Positions 1 through 8,855 of a stretch of 44,817 nucleotides of DNA are shown here, piece after piece (position 1 is the stretch's first letter; each line of letters starts with the position of its first letter). The stretch comes from an uncultured Acidobacteriia bacterium (GTDB lineage: Bacteria > Acidobacteriota > Terriglobia > Bryobacterales > Bryobacteraceae). The position numbers were made by a program, and so were the translations under genes. The DNA is taken from the NCBI GenBank assembly GCA_903825445.1, contig CAIKAS010000209.1:1-44817 (forward strand), in the 5' to 3' direction. The notes under the pieces were generated by a model. The model saw only the letters and a program-made list of their open reading frames with translations, searched no databases and was not told the DNA's origin.

Positions 1-181
1 CGGTGAAGGTGTTGATAGTGAAGTGCAGGAACGCGGTAGTTTCGAGCTGATGCCAAAGTAACTGACGCGCCGAAGGAATAGCGCCGAAAGGCTTGAGTAG
101 CGCGGCGGACGACGGAATGGCGGCAGCGCCTGCAAGACCGGAGAGCAAGGCGCGTCGAGTGAAGGCTGCGGTCAATTCCAT
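1..181 (-). CDS. Alpha-L-fucosidase-like protein (GH29), N-terminal fragment
   Basis: Reverse-strand frame open to the left window edge; 60 codons are visible from the ATG at 181. An AAAGG Shine-Dalgarno lies at about 192-196. Residues 7-21 read FTRRALLSGLAGAAA, a twin-arginine signal, so the product is probably exported folded. After the signal comes RQLLWHQLETTAFLHFTIN, which resembles the start of the catalytic barrel of acidobacterial GH29 alpha-L-fucosidases (typically W-x-E-x-x-x-F-x-H-F-x-x-N-T-F-T). Such enzymes release fucose from glycans. The assignment rests on this short stretch only, because catalytic residues lie outside the window. Confidence 0.6.
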   Translation of the reverse strand, partial: MELTAAFTRRALLSGLAGAAAIPSSAALLKPFGAIPSARQLLWHQLETTAFLHFTINTFT

Positions 182-222
182 AGGAAAGTTACCTTTGGAT
201 TCTTATGATATCGCCAGATTGG

Positions 223-260
223 CCACGGATAGACACAGATGACACCGATCGACACACGGA
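223..260. repeat. Short degenerate tandem repeat (GAT-GACAC type)
   Basis: Units of 9-11 bp ending in GAT or GGA follow each other: ACGGAT, AGACACAGAT, GACACCGAT, CGACACACGGA. Degenerate 'CACGGAT-GAACACGGAT' intergenic tracts of this kind are common in several soil bacteria. It lies in the 119-bp gap upstream of the fucosidase-like gene and beyond the vapC stop; no gene is seen there. Confidence 0.35.
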
Positions 261-300
261 ATATGAGACGGCAGGACCAAGACTCGCGGGATGACACACC

Positions 301-687
301 TCACACAAGCCGCACCGGAGCTGCGTACCGCGCCACCGTCGCATCTGTAGTCAGCAGGGTAATCCCTTCAGTCATTGACTGGGCCACCAATAACCGATCG
401 AACGGATCCTTGTGAATGGCGGGCAATCCATCCACCGCCACCGCGTGTTCCGAGGTGATCGCCAACTCCTCATAGCCGTTATCCAGAAGACTACGACGCA
501 ACACCCGGGGATCGACCTGAAAATCGTTCCGCCCCAACCCGCGCTTGATGGCGATTTCCCATAAACTGGCGGGGCTGAAAACTAACTGGTTCCTGCTCTC
601 GTTCAGCAAAATGCGCGCCTGCGCTGAGAGCCGCTTCGGCTGACCTGCCGCCCACAGCAGAAGATGCGTATCGAGAAGTAACTTCAT
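301..687 (-). CDS. vapC: VapC-type PIN-domain ribonuclease toxin
   Basis: 128 residues, the usual length for a VapC toxin. The PIN acidic cluster is visible: D6 in LLLDTHLLLW, E44 in SLWEIAIK, D97 in HKDPFDRLL and D115 in LLTTDATV. These residues bind Mg2+/Mn2+ for RNA cleavage in the family. The LLDTHxxLW start and the HKDPFDRLLxAQ motif are typical of the Phd-linked VapC subgroup. The start overlaps the antitoxin stop by 4 bp (ATGA, 684-687), so the pair should be translationally coupled. The target RNA cannot be told from sequence. Confidence 0.88.
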   Translation of the reverse strand: MKLLLDTHLLLWAAGQPKRLSAQARILLNESRNQLVFSPASLWEIAIKRGLGRNDFQVDPRVLRRSLLDNGYEELAITSEHAVAVDGLPAIHKDPFDRLLVAQSMTEGITLLTTDATVARYAAPVRLV

Positions 688-929
688 CCGCGCCCATGGA
701 ACATCTCTTCAATCTCGCCGCTGCCCATTCGATCAAAATCGTCCGGCACGCGAATCTGGCCCTCCATGAAGCCCAGTCGCCGCACCTGCCGACCAACCGG
801 CGTCTCAAGAGCCGTCACTTTCACCAGTGGCTTTCCGGCTTTTGCGATGACGAACGGCTCGCCATTCACCGCCTGCTCGATCAGCCGCGACAAATGCGTT
901 TTTGCCTCATGAATATTGATCGTCAACAT
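684..929 (-). CDS. vapB: Phd/YefM-family antitoxin (VapB-type)
   Basis: 81 residues starting TINIHEAKTHLSRLIEQA, the classic N-terminal DNA-binding core of Phd/YefM antitoxins, followed by the EPFVIAKAGKPLVKV strand region. The C-terminal third (from about residue 50, GFMEGQIRVPDDFD) is the segment that wraps and blocks the PIN toxin in this subgroup. It is the first gene of the operon and should autoregulate it. No clear Shine-Dalgarno precedes the ATG, so translation may be leaderless or weakly initiated. Confidence 0.88.
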   Translation of the reverse strand: MLTINIHEAKTHLSRLIEQAVNGEPFVIAKAGKPLVKVTALETPVGRQVRRLGFMEGQIRVPDDFDRMGSGEIEEMFHGRG

Positions 930-954
930 AAACTAAGTTTTATTAGTCTAGTTT
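930..954. promoter_or_regulatory. Candidate vapBC operator/promoter (AT-rich inverted repeats)
   Basis: Directly upstream of the antitoxin ATG lies an AT-rich segment with nested inverted repeats: AAACTA (930-935) with TAGTTT (949-954), and CTAA (933-936) with TTAG (943-946). Phd/YefM antitoxins normally bind such palindromes in their own promoter. The operator role is inferred from position and symmetry. No full -35/-10 pair was assigned. Confidence 0.45.
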
Positions 955-1019
955 AACACGTTGGTGTTGCGAACGACGACGCGGCTTCTTACGCGGAGTC
1001 GTATAGAATAGCGGGCATC

Positions 1020-1610
1020 ATGAAACGCCGTCGCTTCGTCCAGTCGATTCCGTTCCTCTGTGCTTCGCCTGCCCTGGTCGCGCAGAGCATCGCTAAAATC
1101 GACACCCTGTCTCCGGATGCGGTGGGGAAACCGGTTACGCGATTTTTTGCCGCGTCACAACTGGCCGCACTGCGGCGGTTGAGCGATATCATACTGCCGC
1201 CAATCGCCGGCGCGCCGGGGGCGCTGGATGCAGGCGCACCGGAGTTTCTGGACTTTCTGGTGGGGCAATCTCCACTGGCTACGCGAACGCTTTATCGTAA
1301 TGGACTCGACACCTTGAATGCACAGGGAATGGCAAAATACGGCAAAGCCTTCGCTGCGCTGGACGGCACGCAGGCGGATGTTCTGCTCAGTCCTTTGCGA
1401 GTGCAGTTGAAATACCGCGAGCATAAGGGTGAACTGGCATGTTCGACCTGCACTGGCTCACTCGTGTCTGCCGATCCGTTTGACGTTTTTCTGCATCACG
1501 CGAAGGCCGATATCCTGACCGCGACTACGAACTCGCGCGAGTGGATTACTTATGCATCGCGCAACCGCGGCTCCGGCGGCAATGGCACGTACTGGCTGGC
1601 GCCGGAATAA
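1020..1610 (+). CDS. Gluconate 2-dehydrogenase subunit 3-like protein
   Basis: 196 residues. MKRRRFVQSIPFLCASPALVAQ is a Tat-like export signal. The mature part has the subunit-3 pattern: FFAASQLAALRRLSDIILP near residue 45, then APEFLDFLVGQS and a conserved helical region. In known enzymes this subunit accompanies a membrane-associated FAD sugar dehydrogenase and helps its export and electron transfer. Here it lies 24 bp upstream of a GMC oxidoreductase on the same strand, the expected partner. A CSTC motif near residue 144 is of unknown role. The C-terminus ends in a short WLAPE-type tail, as in acidobacterial homologues. Confidence 0.75.
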   Translation: MKRRRFVQSIPFLCASPALVAQSIAKIDTLSPDAVGKPVTRFFAASQLAALRRLSDIILPPIAGAPGALDAGAPEFLDFLVGQSPLATRTLYRNGLDTLNAQGMAKYGKAFAALDGTQADVLLSPLRVQLKYREHKGELACSTCTGSLVSADPFDVFLHHAKADILTATTNSREWITYASRNRGSGGNGTYWLAPE

Positions 1611-1634
1611 GAATCAAACCAGGACACCAAAACC

Positions 1635-3200
1635 ATGGCTACGCAAACATACGACGTCCTGATAATCGGCTCCGGCGCTTCCGGCGGCATGACAGCGCAT
1701 ACGCTGACGGCGAAAGGCATCAAATGTCTGATGTTGGATGCCGGCGCTCCTATCGATTACGATCACGACCGCGTGCCGCGGCGGGTGTACGAATTGCCTT
1801 ATCGCGGCTTCGGGCAGCCGGGGCGCTTTCCGCACGTGACGCAGGCGGATGAATACAACGCCAACGTGTGGGCGGACGAAAAGCAGAATCCGTATACTTA
1901 CGATCCCGCCGACCCCTACTATTGGGTCCGAGTGCGCCGGATTGGCGGCAAAACGCTGGTCTGGGGACGCGCGTCATGGCGCCTCAGTGATTACGAATTT
2001 AAAGCGAAAGATCACGACGGCTTCGGCGAGAACTGGCCGATTTCCTACAGTGATCTGGCGCCTTACTACGACAAGTGCGAGCCGATGTTCCATGTTTCCG
2101 GACGCAAGGAAGGGCTGGCGCAATTGCCGGACGGCAACTTCATCGAAGACACGTCGACCGACAGCCTGAGTATGAAGCGTTTCATCGACGCGGCAAAACA
2201 GCATGGCGTTCCAACCACCAAACCGCGGCGCGCAACCGGCGCTCTTGCGAGTTCGCTTAATTTGCTGTTGCCGGATGCGATGGCCACTGGCAATCTGACG
2301 GTGGTTCCAAATGCCGTGGTGCGTCGGCTTACGACGGACAAGCACACGGGCCTGGTGAATGGCGCGGATTATGTGGACCGGCATTCGCACGAGGAGTATC
2401 ACGTGAGCGCGCGGATCGTGGTGGTCGGCGCGTCGTGCCTGGAGAGTACGCGACTGCTGCTGAATTCTGGAATTGCGAATTCGAGTGGAGTGCTGGGCCA
2501 TTATCTGTTCGATCAGTTCTATGTGAAAGGCACGGTGCAGGCGGTGGTGCCGGAAGCTCGGGACGGTAAAGGCCCGGCGGGGCTGATGGGCGGGTCGGGC
2601 TACATTCCACGGTTTCGGAATATCGACGCCAAGGCGAAGGATTTCATCCGCGGTTACTCTGTGGACTTCGGCAGCGGAGGTTCGCCAGGCGCACGATACT
2701 TCCCGCTATATGGCGAGGCGCTGCAGAAAGCACTGGCATCGCATCGAGGCGCGGGTTTTGACGCGACGACGATGGGATCTGTACTGCCGCGCTTTGAAAA
2801 TCATGTGTCGATCGATCCGGTGGTGAAAGACGCGTGGGGGATTCCGGCGCTGCATATTCGGGCGCGGTACACGGACAACGAATTCAATATGGCGCGCGAC
2901 GCGATGAATACACTCGATCAGTTATGCCATGCGGCGGGTTTTGAAGTGCTGGAAAGGCACGATCAGATGGTGCCCCCGGGTGAGAGTATCCACGAACTGG
3001 GGACGTGCAGGATGGGCGCGAATCCAAAGACCAGCGTGCTGAACCAGTGGAACCAGAGCCATGACATCAAGAATCTGTTCGTGGTGGACGGGAGCAGCTT
3101 TGTGGTGGGTGGGTCACAGAATCCGACGCTGACGATTCTGGCGCTTTCGATGCGGGCTGCGGATTACATGGCGGATCAGATGAAGGCGGGGACGCTGTAG
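1635..3200 (+). CDS. GMC-family FAD oxidoreductase (sugar/alcohol dehydrogenase-like)
   Basis: 521 residues. The N-terminus [14 protein letters not shown] carries the GxGxxG dinucleotide-binding loop (residues 12-17) for FAD. The C-terminal GMC domain is clear: HELGTCRMG with its catalytic-type His, then [10 protein letters not shown] and [13 protein letters not shown]. It lacks its own signal peptide, which fits co-export with the Tat-type subunit encoded just upstream. Known relatives oxidise sugars, sugar acids or alcohols at C-OH groups and pass electrons to a cytochrome. The cytochrome gene 12 bp downstream is the obvious candidate acceptor, by inference. The substrate is unknown. Confidence 0.85.
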   Translation: MATQTYDVLIIGSGASGGMTAHTLTAKGIKCLMLDAGAPIDYDHDRVPRRVYELPYRGFGQPGRFPHVTQADEYNANVWADEKQNPYTYDPADPYYWVRVRRIGGKTLVWGRASWRLSDYEFKAKDHDGFGENWPISYSDLAPYYDKCEPMFHVSGRKEGLAQLPDGNFIEDTSTDSLSMKRFIDAAKQHGVPTTKPRRATGALASSLNLLLPDAMATGNLTVVPNAVVRRLTTDKHTGLVNGADYVDRHSHEEYHVSARIVVVGASCLESTRLLLNSGIANSSGVLGHYLFDQFYVKGTVQAVVPEARDGKGPAGLMGGSGYIPRFRNIDAKAKDFIRGYSVDFGSGGSPGARYFPLYGEALQKALASHRGAGFDATTMGSVLPRFENHVSIDPVVKDAWGIPALHIRARYTDNEFNMARDAMNTLDQLCHAAGFEVLERHDQMVPPGESIHELGTCRMGANPKTSVLNQWNQSHDIKNLFVVDGSSFVVGGSQNPTLTILALSMRAADYMADQMKAGTL

Positions 3201-3212
3201 GGTCTGTGGCCT

Positions 3213-5360
3213 GTGCGTGAGAGAATCCACTATGTGGGAAGGGTTCTTTCATTGCGTCCGCGATACCGATTTCCGGCGGTTGCGGCCTTAGGCCTTGTGG
3301 CCGCGGCCCTGGTCGCGCAGCGTAATACACCTCCCGCTGCGGCTCCGGCCAAACCGAATGCTTATGTGAACCCGGCGCTTTGCACGTCGTGCCACGCGGG
3401 CATTGCGGCTTCATTCGCGAAAACGGGGATGGGCCGCTCGTTTTACACTCTGAAACCTTCCACGGTAGTGGAGGATCTGGGTAAAGTTTTTTATCACGAG
3501 GCTTCGGACAGTTATTTTGTGATGTTCGAGCGCGACGGCAAGTACTACCAGCGCCGCTGGCAAAAGGGCTTCGACGGCAAAGAGACGAATATCGACGAGA
3601 AGCAGGTGGATTTCGTCATGGGGTCCGGGAACCATGGCAGGACTTATCTGCATGTGAGTCCGCTGAATACGGTGCAGCAGCTGCCGCTCGGATGGTACAC
3701 GGAAAATGGCGGCTACTGGGCGATGGCGCCGGGATACGACCGGCCGGATTATCCGGGGTCGACACGCGTGGTGACCTACGAGTGTATGAGTTGCCACAAC
3801 GCGTATCCGCAGATTCCCGCAGGGCATGACGAGACGGGTGCGAAGCCACAGTTTCTGAGTCCGCTGCCGGAGGGAATCGATTGCCAGCGATGCCACGGGC
3901 CGGGACAACGGCATGTTGAGGCCGCAGGGAAGGCAGGCGCGAAGGTGGAGGAAATTCGCGCATCGATTGTAAATCCGGTAAAGCTTGGCCCGGAGCGCGA
4001 GATGGAGGTTTGTATGCAGTGCCATCTCGAAACTTCGTCGTCCTCGTTGCCGCATGATATTCGGCGGTACAATCGTGGACCTTTCGACTACGAGCCGGGT
4101 CAGCCGCTGGGTGACTTCCGGTTGACCTTTGACCGGAAGGGCGGCATGGGCGAGAGGTTTGAGGTAGCGCATACGGCGTATCGAATGCGCGAGTCGCAGT
4201 GTTTTTTGAAGAGCGGCGGGGAGTTCCGCTGCACGACATGCCACGATCCGCACAACATTCCGCGCGGGGAAGCGGCCACGACGCATTACAACCAGGTTTG
4301 CCGCGATTGCCATGCTGTCACGACGAAACCGGCGAAGTTCAGCCAGATGCCGGCGGGAGTTCCGCACAATGCAGGCGCGAACTGCATTGCGTGCCACATG
4401 CCGAAGCGGCGGACGGAAGATGCCGTCTATATGTCGATGACGGAGCACTTCATTCGCAGCCGCCAGCCGGGGGGCGATTTGCTTGCGCCCAGGAAAGAGA
4501 CGCACGATACACCGGCCACGGCTTATCGCGGCGAGGTGGTTCCTTACTACCCAAAGGACCTGGCGGCGACGACTACACCAGCTGCGAAGAAGCCGGAGGA
4601 GTCCGCCTTATATCTGGCGGTAGCGCAGGTGATCGAATCGAGCAACCTCCGCGCCGGTTTGCCGCAGTTACAGGCTCTCGTAGATCAGTACAAGCCGGCA
4701 CGCGCGGAGTTCTATGTGGATCTGGCAGAAGGATTCGATGCAGTCGGCATGCATGCGCGGGCCCTGCCTTACTTTGAGGAAGCCGCTCGGCATGCACCGG
4801 ATTCCCCCGTGATTCTTCGAAAACTGGGCAGCGCTCAGATGGATGCGGGGCAGTATCCGCAGGCTGAATCGACGCTGCGCCATGCGATTACGCTGGCTCC
4901 CGACGATGCCGGTGCATGGGGAATGCTGGGGCAAGTACTCTGGCGGCAAAAGAAGAATGCCGAGGCGAAGACTGCTTTTGCAAGAGGGTTCGCGGCCGAC
5001 CCGGAGATCGCGGATTTGCATGGATCGCTGGCGACGATGCTGTTCTCTGAAGGCGATGTTACCGGAGCGGAGAAGGTGTTTCGGGAATCGATGCGGCTTC
5101 AGCCGAATACCGCGCAGGTGCAGGCGAATCTTGGGAGTCTGCTGGCATCGCGCGGGGAGATGGCGGAGGCGCGGTATCACTTCGAGCGAAGCATCGCCTT
5201 AAAACCGGATTTCGGCGAAGCGCATTTGAACTACGGGCGATTGCTGGTGGCCTCAGGAGAAACAGCCGCCGCGGGGGAGCATCTGCGAATCGCGGCACAG
5301 GCTTCGGATGCCAACGTGAAAGCTGCCGCGCAGCAGTTACTTCAAACTTTAGGGCAGTAA
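3213..5360 (+). CDS. Heptaheme cytochrome c with C-terminal TPR domain
   Basis: 715 residues from a GTG start 12 bp after the GMC stop. An N-terminal membrane anchor (about residues 17-36) is followed by seven CxxCH heme-binding motifs: CTSCH (57-61), CMSCH, CQRCH, CMQCH, CTTCH, CRDCH and CIACH, within about the first 400 residues. From about residue 490 to the end there are TPR units (for example ALPYFEEAARHAPDSP, AESTLRHAITLAPDD, ARYHFERSIALKPDF). Multiheme c proteins of this type act in the periplasm in electron transfer, and the TPR part probably binds partners. Position suggests it takes electrons from the GMC enzyme. An independent role is also possible. Confidence 0.85.
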   Translation: MRERIHYVGRVLSLRPRYRFPAVAALGLVAAALVAQRNTPPAAAPAKPNAYVNPALCTSCHAGIAASFAKTGMGRSFYTLKPSTVVEDLGKVFYHEASDSYFVMFERDGKYYQRRWQKGFDGKETNIDEKQVDFVMGSGNHGRTYLHVSPLNTVQQLPLGWYTENGGYWAMAPGYDRPDYPGSTRVVTYECMSCHNAYPQIPAGHDETGAKPQFLSPLPEGIDCQRCHGPGQRHVEAAGKAGAKVEEIRASIVNPVKLGPEREMEVCMQCHLETSSSSLPHDIRRYNRGPFDYEPGQPLGDFRLTFDRKGGMGERFEVAHTAYRMRESQCFLKSGGEFRCTTCHDPHNIPRGEAATTHYNQVCRDCHAVTTKPAKFSQMPAGVPHNAGANCIACHMPKRRTEDAVYMSMTEHFIRSRQPGGDLLAPRKETHDTPATAYRGEVVPYYPKDLAATTTPAAKKPEESALYLAVAQVIESSNLRAGLPQLQALVDQYKPARAEFYVDLAEGFDAVGMHARALPYFEEAARHAPDSPVILRKLGSAQMDAGQYPQAESTLRHAITLAPDDAGAWGMLGQVLWRQKKNAEAKTAFARGFAADPEIADLHGSLATMLFSEGDVTGAEKVFRESMRLQPNTAQVQANLGSLLASRGEMAEARYHFERSIALKPDFGEAHLNYGRLLVASGETAAAGEHLRIAAQASDANVKAAAQQLLQTLGQ

Positions 5361-5364
5361 CTAC

Positions 5365-5403
5365 AAAAAGGGCGGAGCAGCTTGTCGCTGCTCCGCCCTT
5401 TTT
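5365..5403. terminator. Bidirectional rho-independent terminator
   Basis: Perfect 17-bp inverted repeat: left arm 5365-5381 and right arm 5387-5403, loop TTGTC. The GC-rich core is GGGCGGAGCAGC, with five A before and five T after the stem. It sits between the convergent cytochrome (plus) and porin (minus) genes and should stop both. Confidence 0.93.
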
Positions 5404-5428
5404 GACTTACTAACTTACTCTTAACTGG

Positions 5429-7768
5429 TTAGAACTTCACCATGATACCGCCGCTGAAGGTCAGCTGGCCTTCGCGGAGGTCGGGGAACCAGACGCTGGA
5501 TTTTCCGCCGCCGCAAGCCGCTTCGGCCTGGGCGAGGCCGGAGGGTCCCGTGCCATTCACACCGGCGTCCGCACCCGAGGCGCAGACCCAGTCCCCTGGG
5601 TTAGCTGTGTTGCCACCAGGAGGAGTGATGCCACCACGACCAGACCAGTAAGGCGTGTTCGCGTGACGGTAGCCGGCTTCCAGCCACCATGTGACGTAGG
5701 GCTTCGGCATCCACTGGAAATTGATATTGGTATCGTAGCTGAAGTTTTTGTCGCCCGGATTCTCGGTGAAGTACGGGGTACCCGTGGCGGCCGTCGCGCC
5801 GTTGATCGGAGGCAGCAGCGTAAGGTAGCGACCGGGGTTGCTCATGGCACCGCCGCCGAAAGTGAGTGCGTACAGGTCTTTGTCAAACCAGAAGCGCGCA
5901 TACGCCATGGTGCCAACAAAGTTCTGGTGCAAGCCGCCCTTTTGGGTAATGGGGTTGTAGGGCTTGTCCGTGCGACAGGTGACGCCTGCGCCGTATTCGC
6001 AACCGATGTCACCAGTGAAGGTGAAGGCGGCTTTGCTCAGCCCTTTGGCTCCTGCTTTTTCGTAGAACTTATAGAGAAAGCTGTCATCCTCGTGGATACG
6101 CGAGCGGCCGACGATACCCAGATCGTCGGTACCATTGCCGTAGCTGTTCCACACAACCTTGATGTTGCCAGTGGGTAGCCAGAGGATCTGACCGCCGAGG
6201 CCATGGTGACCGTTGTACTTGGCGTACGACTGCCATCCGTTGATGACCCACGGTTCTATCTTCAGCTTGTTAGTGACGAAGTACTGGGCCCGAAGGCCGT
6301 TGAAAAACCAGGGCGTATTCGAGGACACGTATGACGGCTGGTAGGTCCAGTTATCAAAGTTATAGTAGCTGAACAATCCGATGAAGGACACGAAGATACC
6401 CATCTGGAGGTTGAAGCCGTGGCCGTGACGGCCATCCCAGTGGTAGCCGCCCCAGCCTTCCGAGAAGTACTTGTAGGCGTCCTTCAGATCCCACTGACCA
6501 ACGCCGAGGCTGCCATCGTTACGCGGTGTGGTGACGGCGAATAAGCCGTCCATCAGCAGAACGCGGCCCTGAACGTTATTCCAGTGGAAGTCGCCGCCGG
6601 CGCTGACCTGTTCGATCTGGAATTCGCCGGAGCGGAACTGTTCGGTGGATCCGCCCATGGAGTGATCGACCGGCTGGTTCGTATCCAGCATGTAGTAGCT
6701 GTCCCAGCGGAATTCACCCGTATAGAACTTGGTATCGAGTACCGGGTTATTGCGGGTCTGACCGTTCATCCACGAGAAGTCCGCGTACGCGAAAGGCGTA
6801 ACGTTGTCGACTCCTGGCGGAGGTGGATCCGGAGCCGCGAGAGCGTCAGGCACCACATTAGGTGGCGGAGGAGGAGGCGTGGCCGGAGCGGCAGGCTTGG
6901 CGGCCGCAGCGGGAGCGGCCGCAGCCTGCGGTTCGAGTGCTGCGGCGATGGGCGCGTTACCAAGGGACGCTACATCAACGGGAGCAGCCAGCTTAGCCGC
7001 GGCGCCAGACTGTGCCCGCAGCAATGCGGCCTGTTGCTGTGCCGCTGCCTTGGCCTGCGCCTCGGCGCGTGCCTGGGCCTGTGCCCGCAGCTGATTGTCG
7101 ATGTGAGTGGCGTTGCCCGCATTGGTCTTCATCCAGCGCGGCCAGAAAGTGTCGCCGGCAGGAGTCGGACCGGAAGTCTTCGTCTTCGCAGCGGCTGTCT
7201 TGGGAGTGGCGGCAACAGCCTGGTTTTCGGGTGCAGCTTTCATTGCAGCTGCGCCGGCGGGAGCGGCCGTCACCATCGGAGTGGCGGGCGCAGCCTGCAC
7301 TGGTGCGGACGCAACTACCGGCACGGGTGATGCCGCAAAGCTCGGGGCACCGCCAAGATCGAAGCGCGTGGCGTGTCCGTTAGTGACCTGTACCGGCGGC
7401 GTAACGGCTACTGTCGCGCCGATCGCATCCGTTGTTACTTTGTACATGCCCGACTGCATATCGTTGAACGAATAGACGCCGTCACTGCCCGATACGGTGG
7501 CTTTTATGCCCTTGCCATCGAGTTGTGTGGCAGTGACCGTGGCAAAACTCACTGGAGTTCCCTCCGCGTTTCGAACAACGCCGGCGATCGTTCCGATGCC
7601 TGTGTGGTCGATGCGCGGGGCAACCGGGATATCCACCTTCGGCGCGTCATTGAGTTGACTTGGCGGTGCCATGGGACTGTTAATTGATTGCGCGGCTGCC
7701 GTTACCACCATGGCAGTGGTTAGCGTGGACACAATCAATACCTTTTGTGCGTAATTGTATATTTTCAT
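5429..7768 (-). CDS. OmpL-like (BBP2) outer-membrane beta-barrel protein with carboxypeptidase-regulatory domain
   Basis: 779 residues from the ATG at 7768, which has a strong GGAAAAGAGG Shine-Dalgarno; a longer frame to 7837 lacks one. Signal peptide of about 26 residues (ending TAAAQS). Residues ~60-145 form a CarboxypepD_reg-like beta-sandwich (GTIAGVVRNAEGTPVSFATV). A long Ala/Pro/Gln-rich linker follows, including a polyproline run. The C-terminal half is a BBP2-type porin barrel rich in aromatic strands, ending SGGIMVKF with the terminal Phe typical of BAM substrates. The domain fusion is unusual against the plain BBP2 protein at 13.2 kb. Role: outer-membrane channel, substrate unknown. 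A direct-repeat regulator site lies about 204 bp upstream. Confidence 0.78.
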   Translation of the reverse strand: MKIYNYAQKVLIVSTLTTAMVVTAAAQSINSPMAPPSQLNDAPKVDIPVAPRIDHTGIGTIAGVVRNAEGTPVSFATVTATQLDGKGIKATVSGSDGVYSFNDMQSGMYKVTTDAIGATVAVTPPVQVTNGHATRFDLGGAPSFAASPVPVVASAPVQAAPATPMVTAAPAGAAAMKAAPENQAVAATPKTAAAKTKTSGPTPAGDTFWPRWMKTNAGNATHIDNQLRAQAQARAEAQAKAAAQQQAALLRAQSGAAAKLAAPVDVASLGNAPIAAALEPQAAAAPAAAAKPAAPATPPPPPPNVVPDALAAPDPPPPGVDNVTPFAYADFSWMNGQTRNNPVLDTKFYTGEFRWDSYYMLDTNQPVDHSMGGSTEQFRSGEFQIEQVSAGGDFHWNNVQGRVLLMDGLFAVTTPRNDGSLGVGQWDLKDAYKYFSEGWGGYHWDGRHGHGFNLQMGIFVSFIGLFSYYNFDNWTYQPSYVSSNTPWFFNGLRAQYFVTNKLKIEPWVINGWQSYAKYNGHHGLGGQILWLPTGNIKVVWNSYGNGTDDLGIVGRSRIHEDDSFLYKFYEKAGAKGLSKAAFTFTGDIGCEYGAGVTCRTDKPYNPITQKGGLHQNFVGTMAYARFWFDKDLYALTFGGGAMSNPGRYLTLLPPINGATAATGTPYFTENPGDKNFSYDTNINFQWMPKPYVTWWLEAGYRHANTPYWSGRGGITPPGGNTANPGDWVCASGADAGVNGTGPSGLAQAEAACGGGKSSVWFPDLREGQLTFSGGIMVKF

Positions 7769-7937
7769 AACCTCTTTTCCTTTTTGTCCAGAGAGACTTA
7801 CCGCAGAGTTCGCTGATGCGGCCTGGCCGGGAGTCAACGCACCTGGTGACTTATTTCCCGCCTTCTTGAGCTGGCAGTAAGCGCGACAAAGAGCTTGTGC
7901 CTGATTACTGGGTATTACGATTGGCCTGTAAGACGAT

Positions 7938-7950
7938 TTGAGTAACTCAA
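7938..7950. promoter_or_regulatory. 13-bp perfect palindrome upstream of the first porin gene
   Basis: TTGAGT-A-ACTCAA, perfectly symmetric, lies between the direct-repeat site at 7972 and the porin start at 7768. Dimeric regulators bind such sites. No regulator can be named. The remaining ~170 bp of leader toward 7768 contains only a small CCGCA/TGCGG hairpin and no gene. Confidence 0.3.
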
Positions 7951-7971
7951 TTGGCAGTATCAGGCTGTAAA

Positions 7972-8004
7972 CGTGAAAAAGGTATGAAAGTCATAAGAGA
8001 AAAC
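7972..8004 (-). promoter_or_regulatory. Direct-repeat site A (11-bp period) upstream of first porin
   Basis: Plus-strand units CGTGAAAAAGG (7972-7982) and TATGAAAGTCA (7983-7993), with a weaker third unit TAAGAGAAAAC (7994-8004). Exact 11-bp spacing is the geometry bound by OmpR/PhoB/KdpE-type winged-helix dimers. It shares 25 of 30 bases with site D (12954-12983), which precedes the other porin gene. Read on the minus strand the units are TTTCAT-like, resembling the repeats of a PHO box. Confidence 0.6.
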
Positions 8005-8049
8005 TCTGACTGGTCCTATCAAAAAAATTTGTAGGGCGAAAAGCAAATA

Positions 8050-8751
8050 TTAGTTATGCTTATGCAGTACTGGATCCGTAAATCGGTATCCAACCCACGG
8101 GTGCGTCAATATGTACTTAGGTTGCGCCGGATTTCTTTCCAGTTTCTGACGCAGTGATTGGATATACGTGCGAACGTATTCGCGATTATGTTGCGTATCC
8201 CGGCCCCAGGCGGCACGGGCAAGCCGGGTATGCGTCAGCGCTACACCGACGTTTGACATGAGGACAGTCAGGAGTTCGAACTCATGCGGCGAGAGATGGA
8301 CGTTTTGGCCATTACTCCTGACCGTCTGAAGCCTTAAATCGAGTTCGATGTCGCCTACCCGGAAATGATCACGTAATTTCGGTTTGGCAGTTCGCGGACG
8401 GTGTAGTACCGCGGTCATCCGGGCAACTATTTCACGATAGCGAAATGGCACGGCCACGCAGTCGTCTGCTCCCGCGTCGAGCGCGCGCCAATCGTCATCC
8501 TCTTCGGTGCCGGAAGTACGCAAGGCAATGATGCCAAGAAGCGGCGACTGCGCGCGAAGACTGCTGCAGATGGCAGGGTCGAAATCTACCAGAACAAGGT
8601 CGAAGTGCGCATGTTTTGTGATTGCCAGCGCTGCCCGCGGACCCGCGGCCTCGTCAAGCACGAATCCGGTGGCGAGAAGGGACTTCCTTATAGACTGTCG
8701 CAGTACCGGCTCGGCGACGGCAATCAGGATTGCGAATGATTCCGGAGACAT
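8050..8751 (-). CDS. OmpR/KdpE-like response regulator with degenerate receiver
   Basis: 233 residues from the ATG at 8751; a TTG four codons upstream is possible. The N-terminal receiver keeps the phospho-acceptor position (D56 in LVLVDFD). The metal-binding acidic pair at the first strand is V12-A13, and the invariant Lys before PF is V101 (CVAVPF). Normal phosphorylation is therefore unlikely. The C-terminal winged-helix domain is intact (LSPHEFELLTVLM, EYVRTYIQSLRQKLE, HPWVGYRF) and closely resembles that of the regulator at 9374-10147. It may act as a phosphorylation-independent or competing DNA-binding protein, by inference. Confidence 0.8.
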   Translation of the reverse strand: MSPESFAILIAVAEPVLRQSIRKSLLATGFVLDEAAGPRAALAITKHAHFDLVLVDFDPAICSSLRAQSPLLGIIALRTSGTEEDDDWRALDAGADDCVAVPFRYREIVARMTAVLHRPRTAKPKLRDHFRVGDIELDLRLQTVRSNGQNVHLSPHEFELLTVLMSNVGVALTHTRLARAAWGRDTQHNREYVRTYIQSLRQKLERNPAQPKYILTHPWVGYRFTDPVLHKHN

Positions 8752-8855
8752 TTGAACGGACAACGACCGATGAGTGTCGATAAAAGCAAAACATTACACA
8801 GACAGCGATACAGTTAACGGGCGAACAGGGTCCGTGTTCAATTCGACGGGTAAGT

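Noticed and set aside
3411..4505. 364-codon open frame opposite the cytochrome gene
   Set aside because: Arg/His-rich, no domain, and directly antisense to seven heme motifs that prove the other strand is coding.
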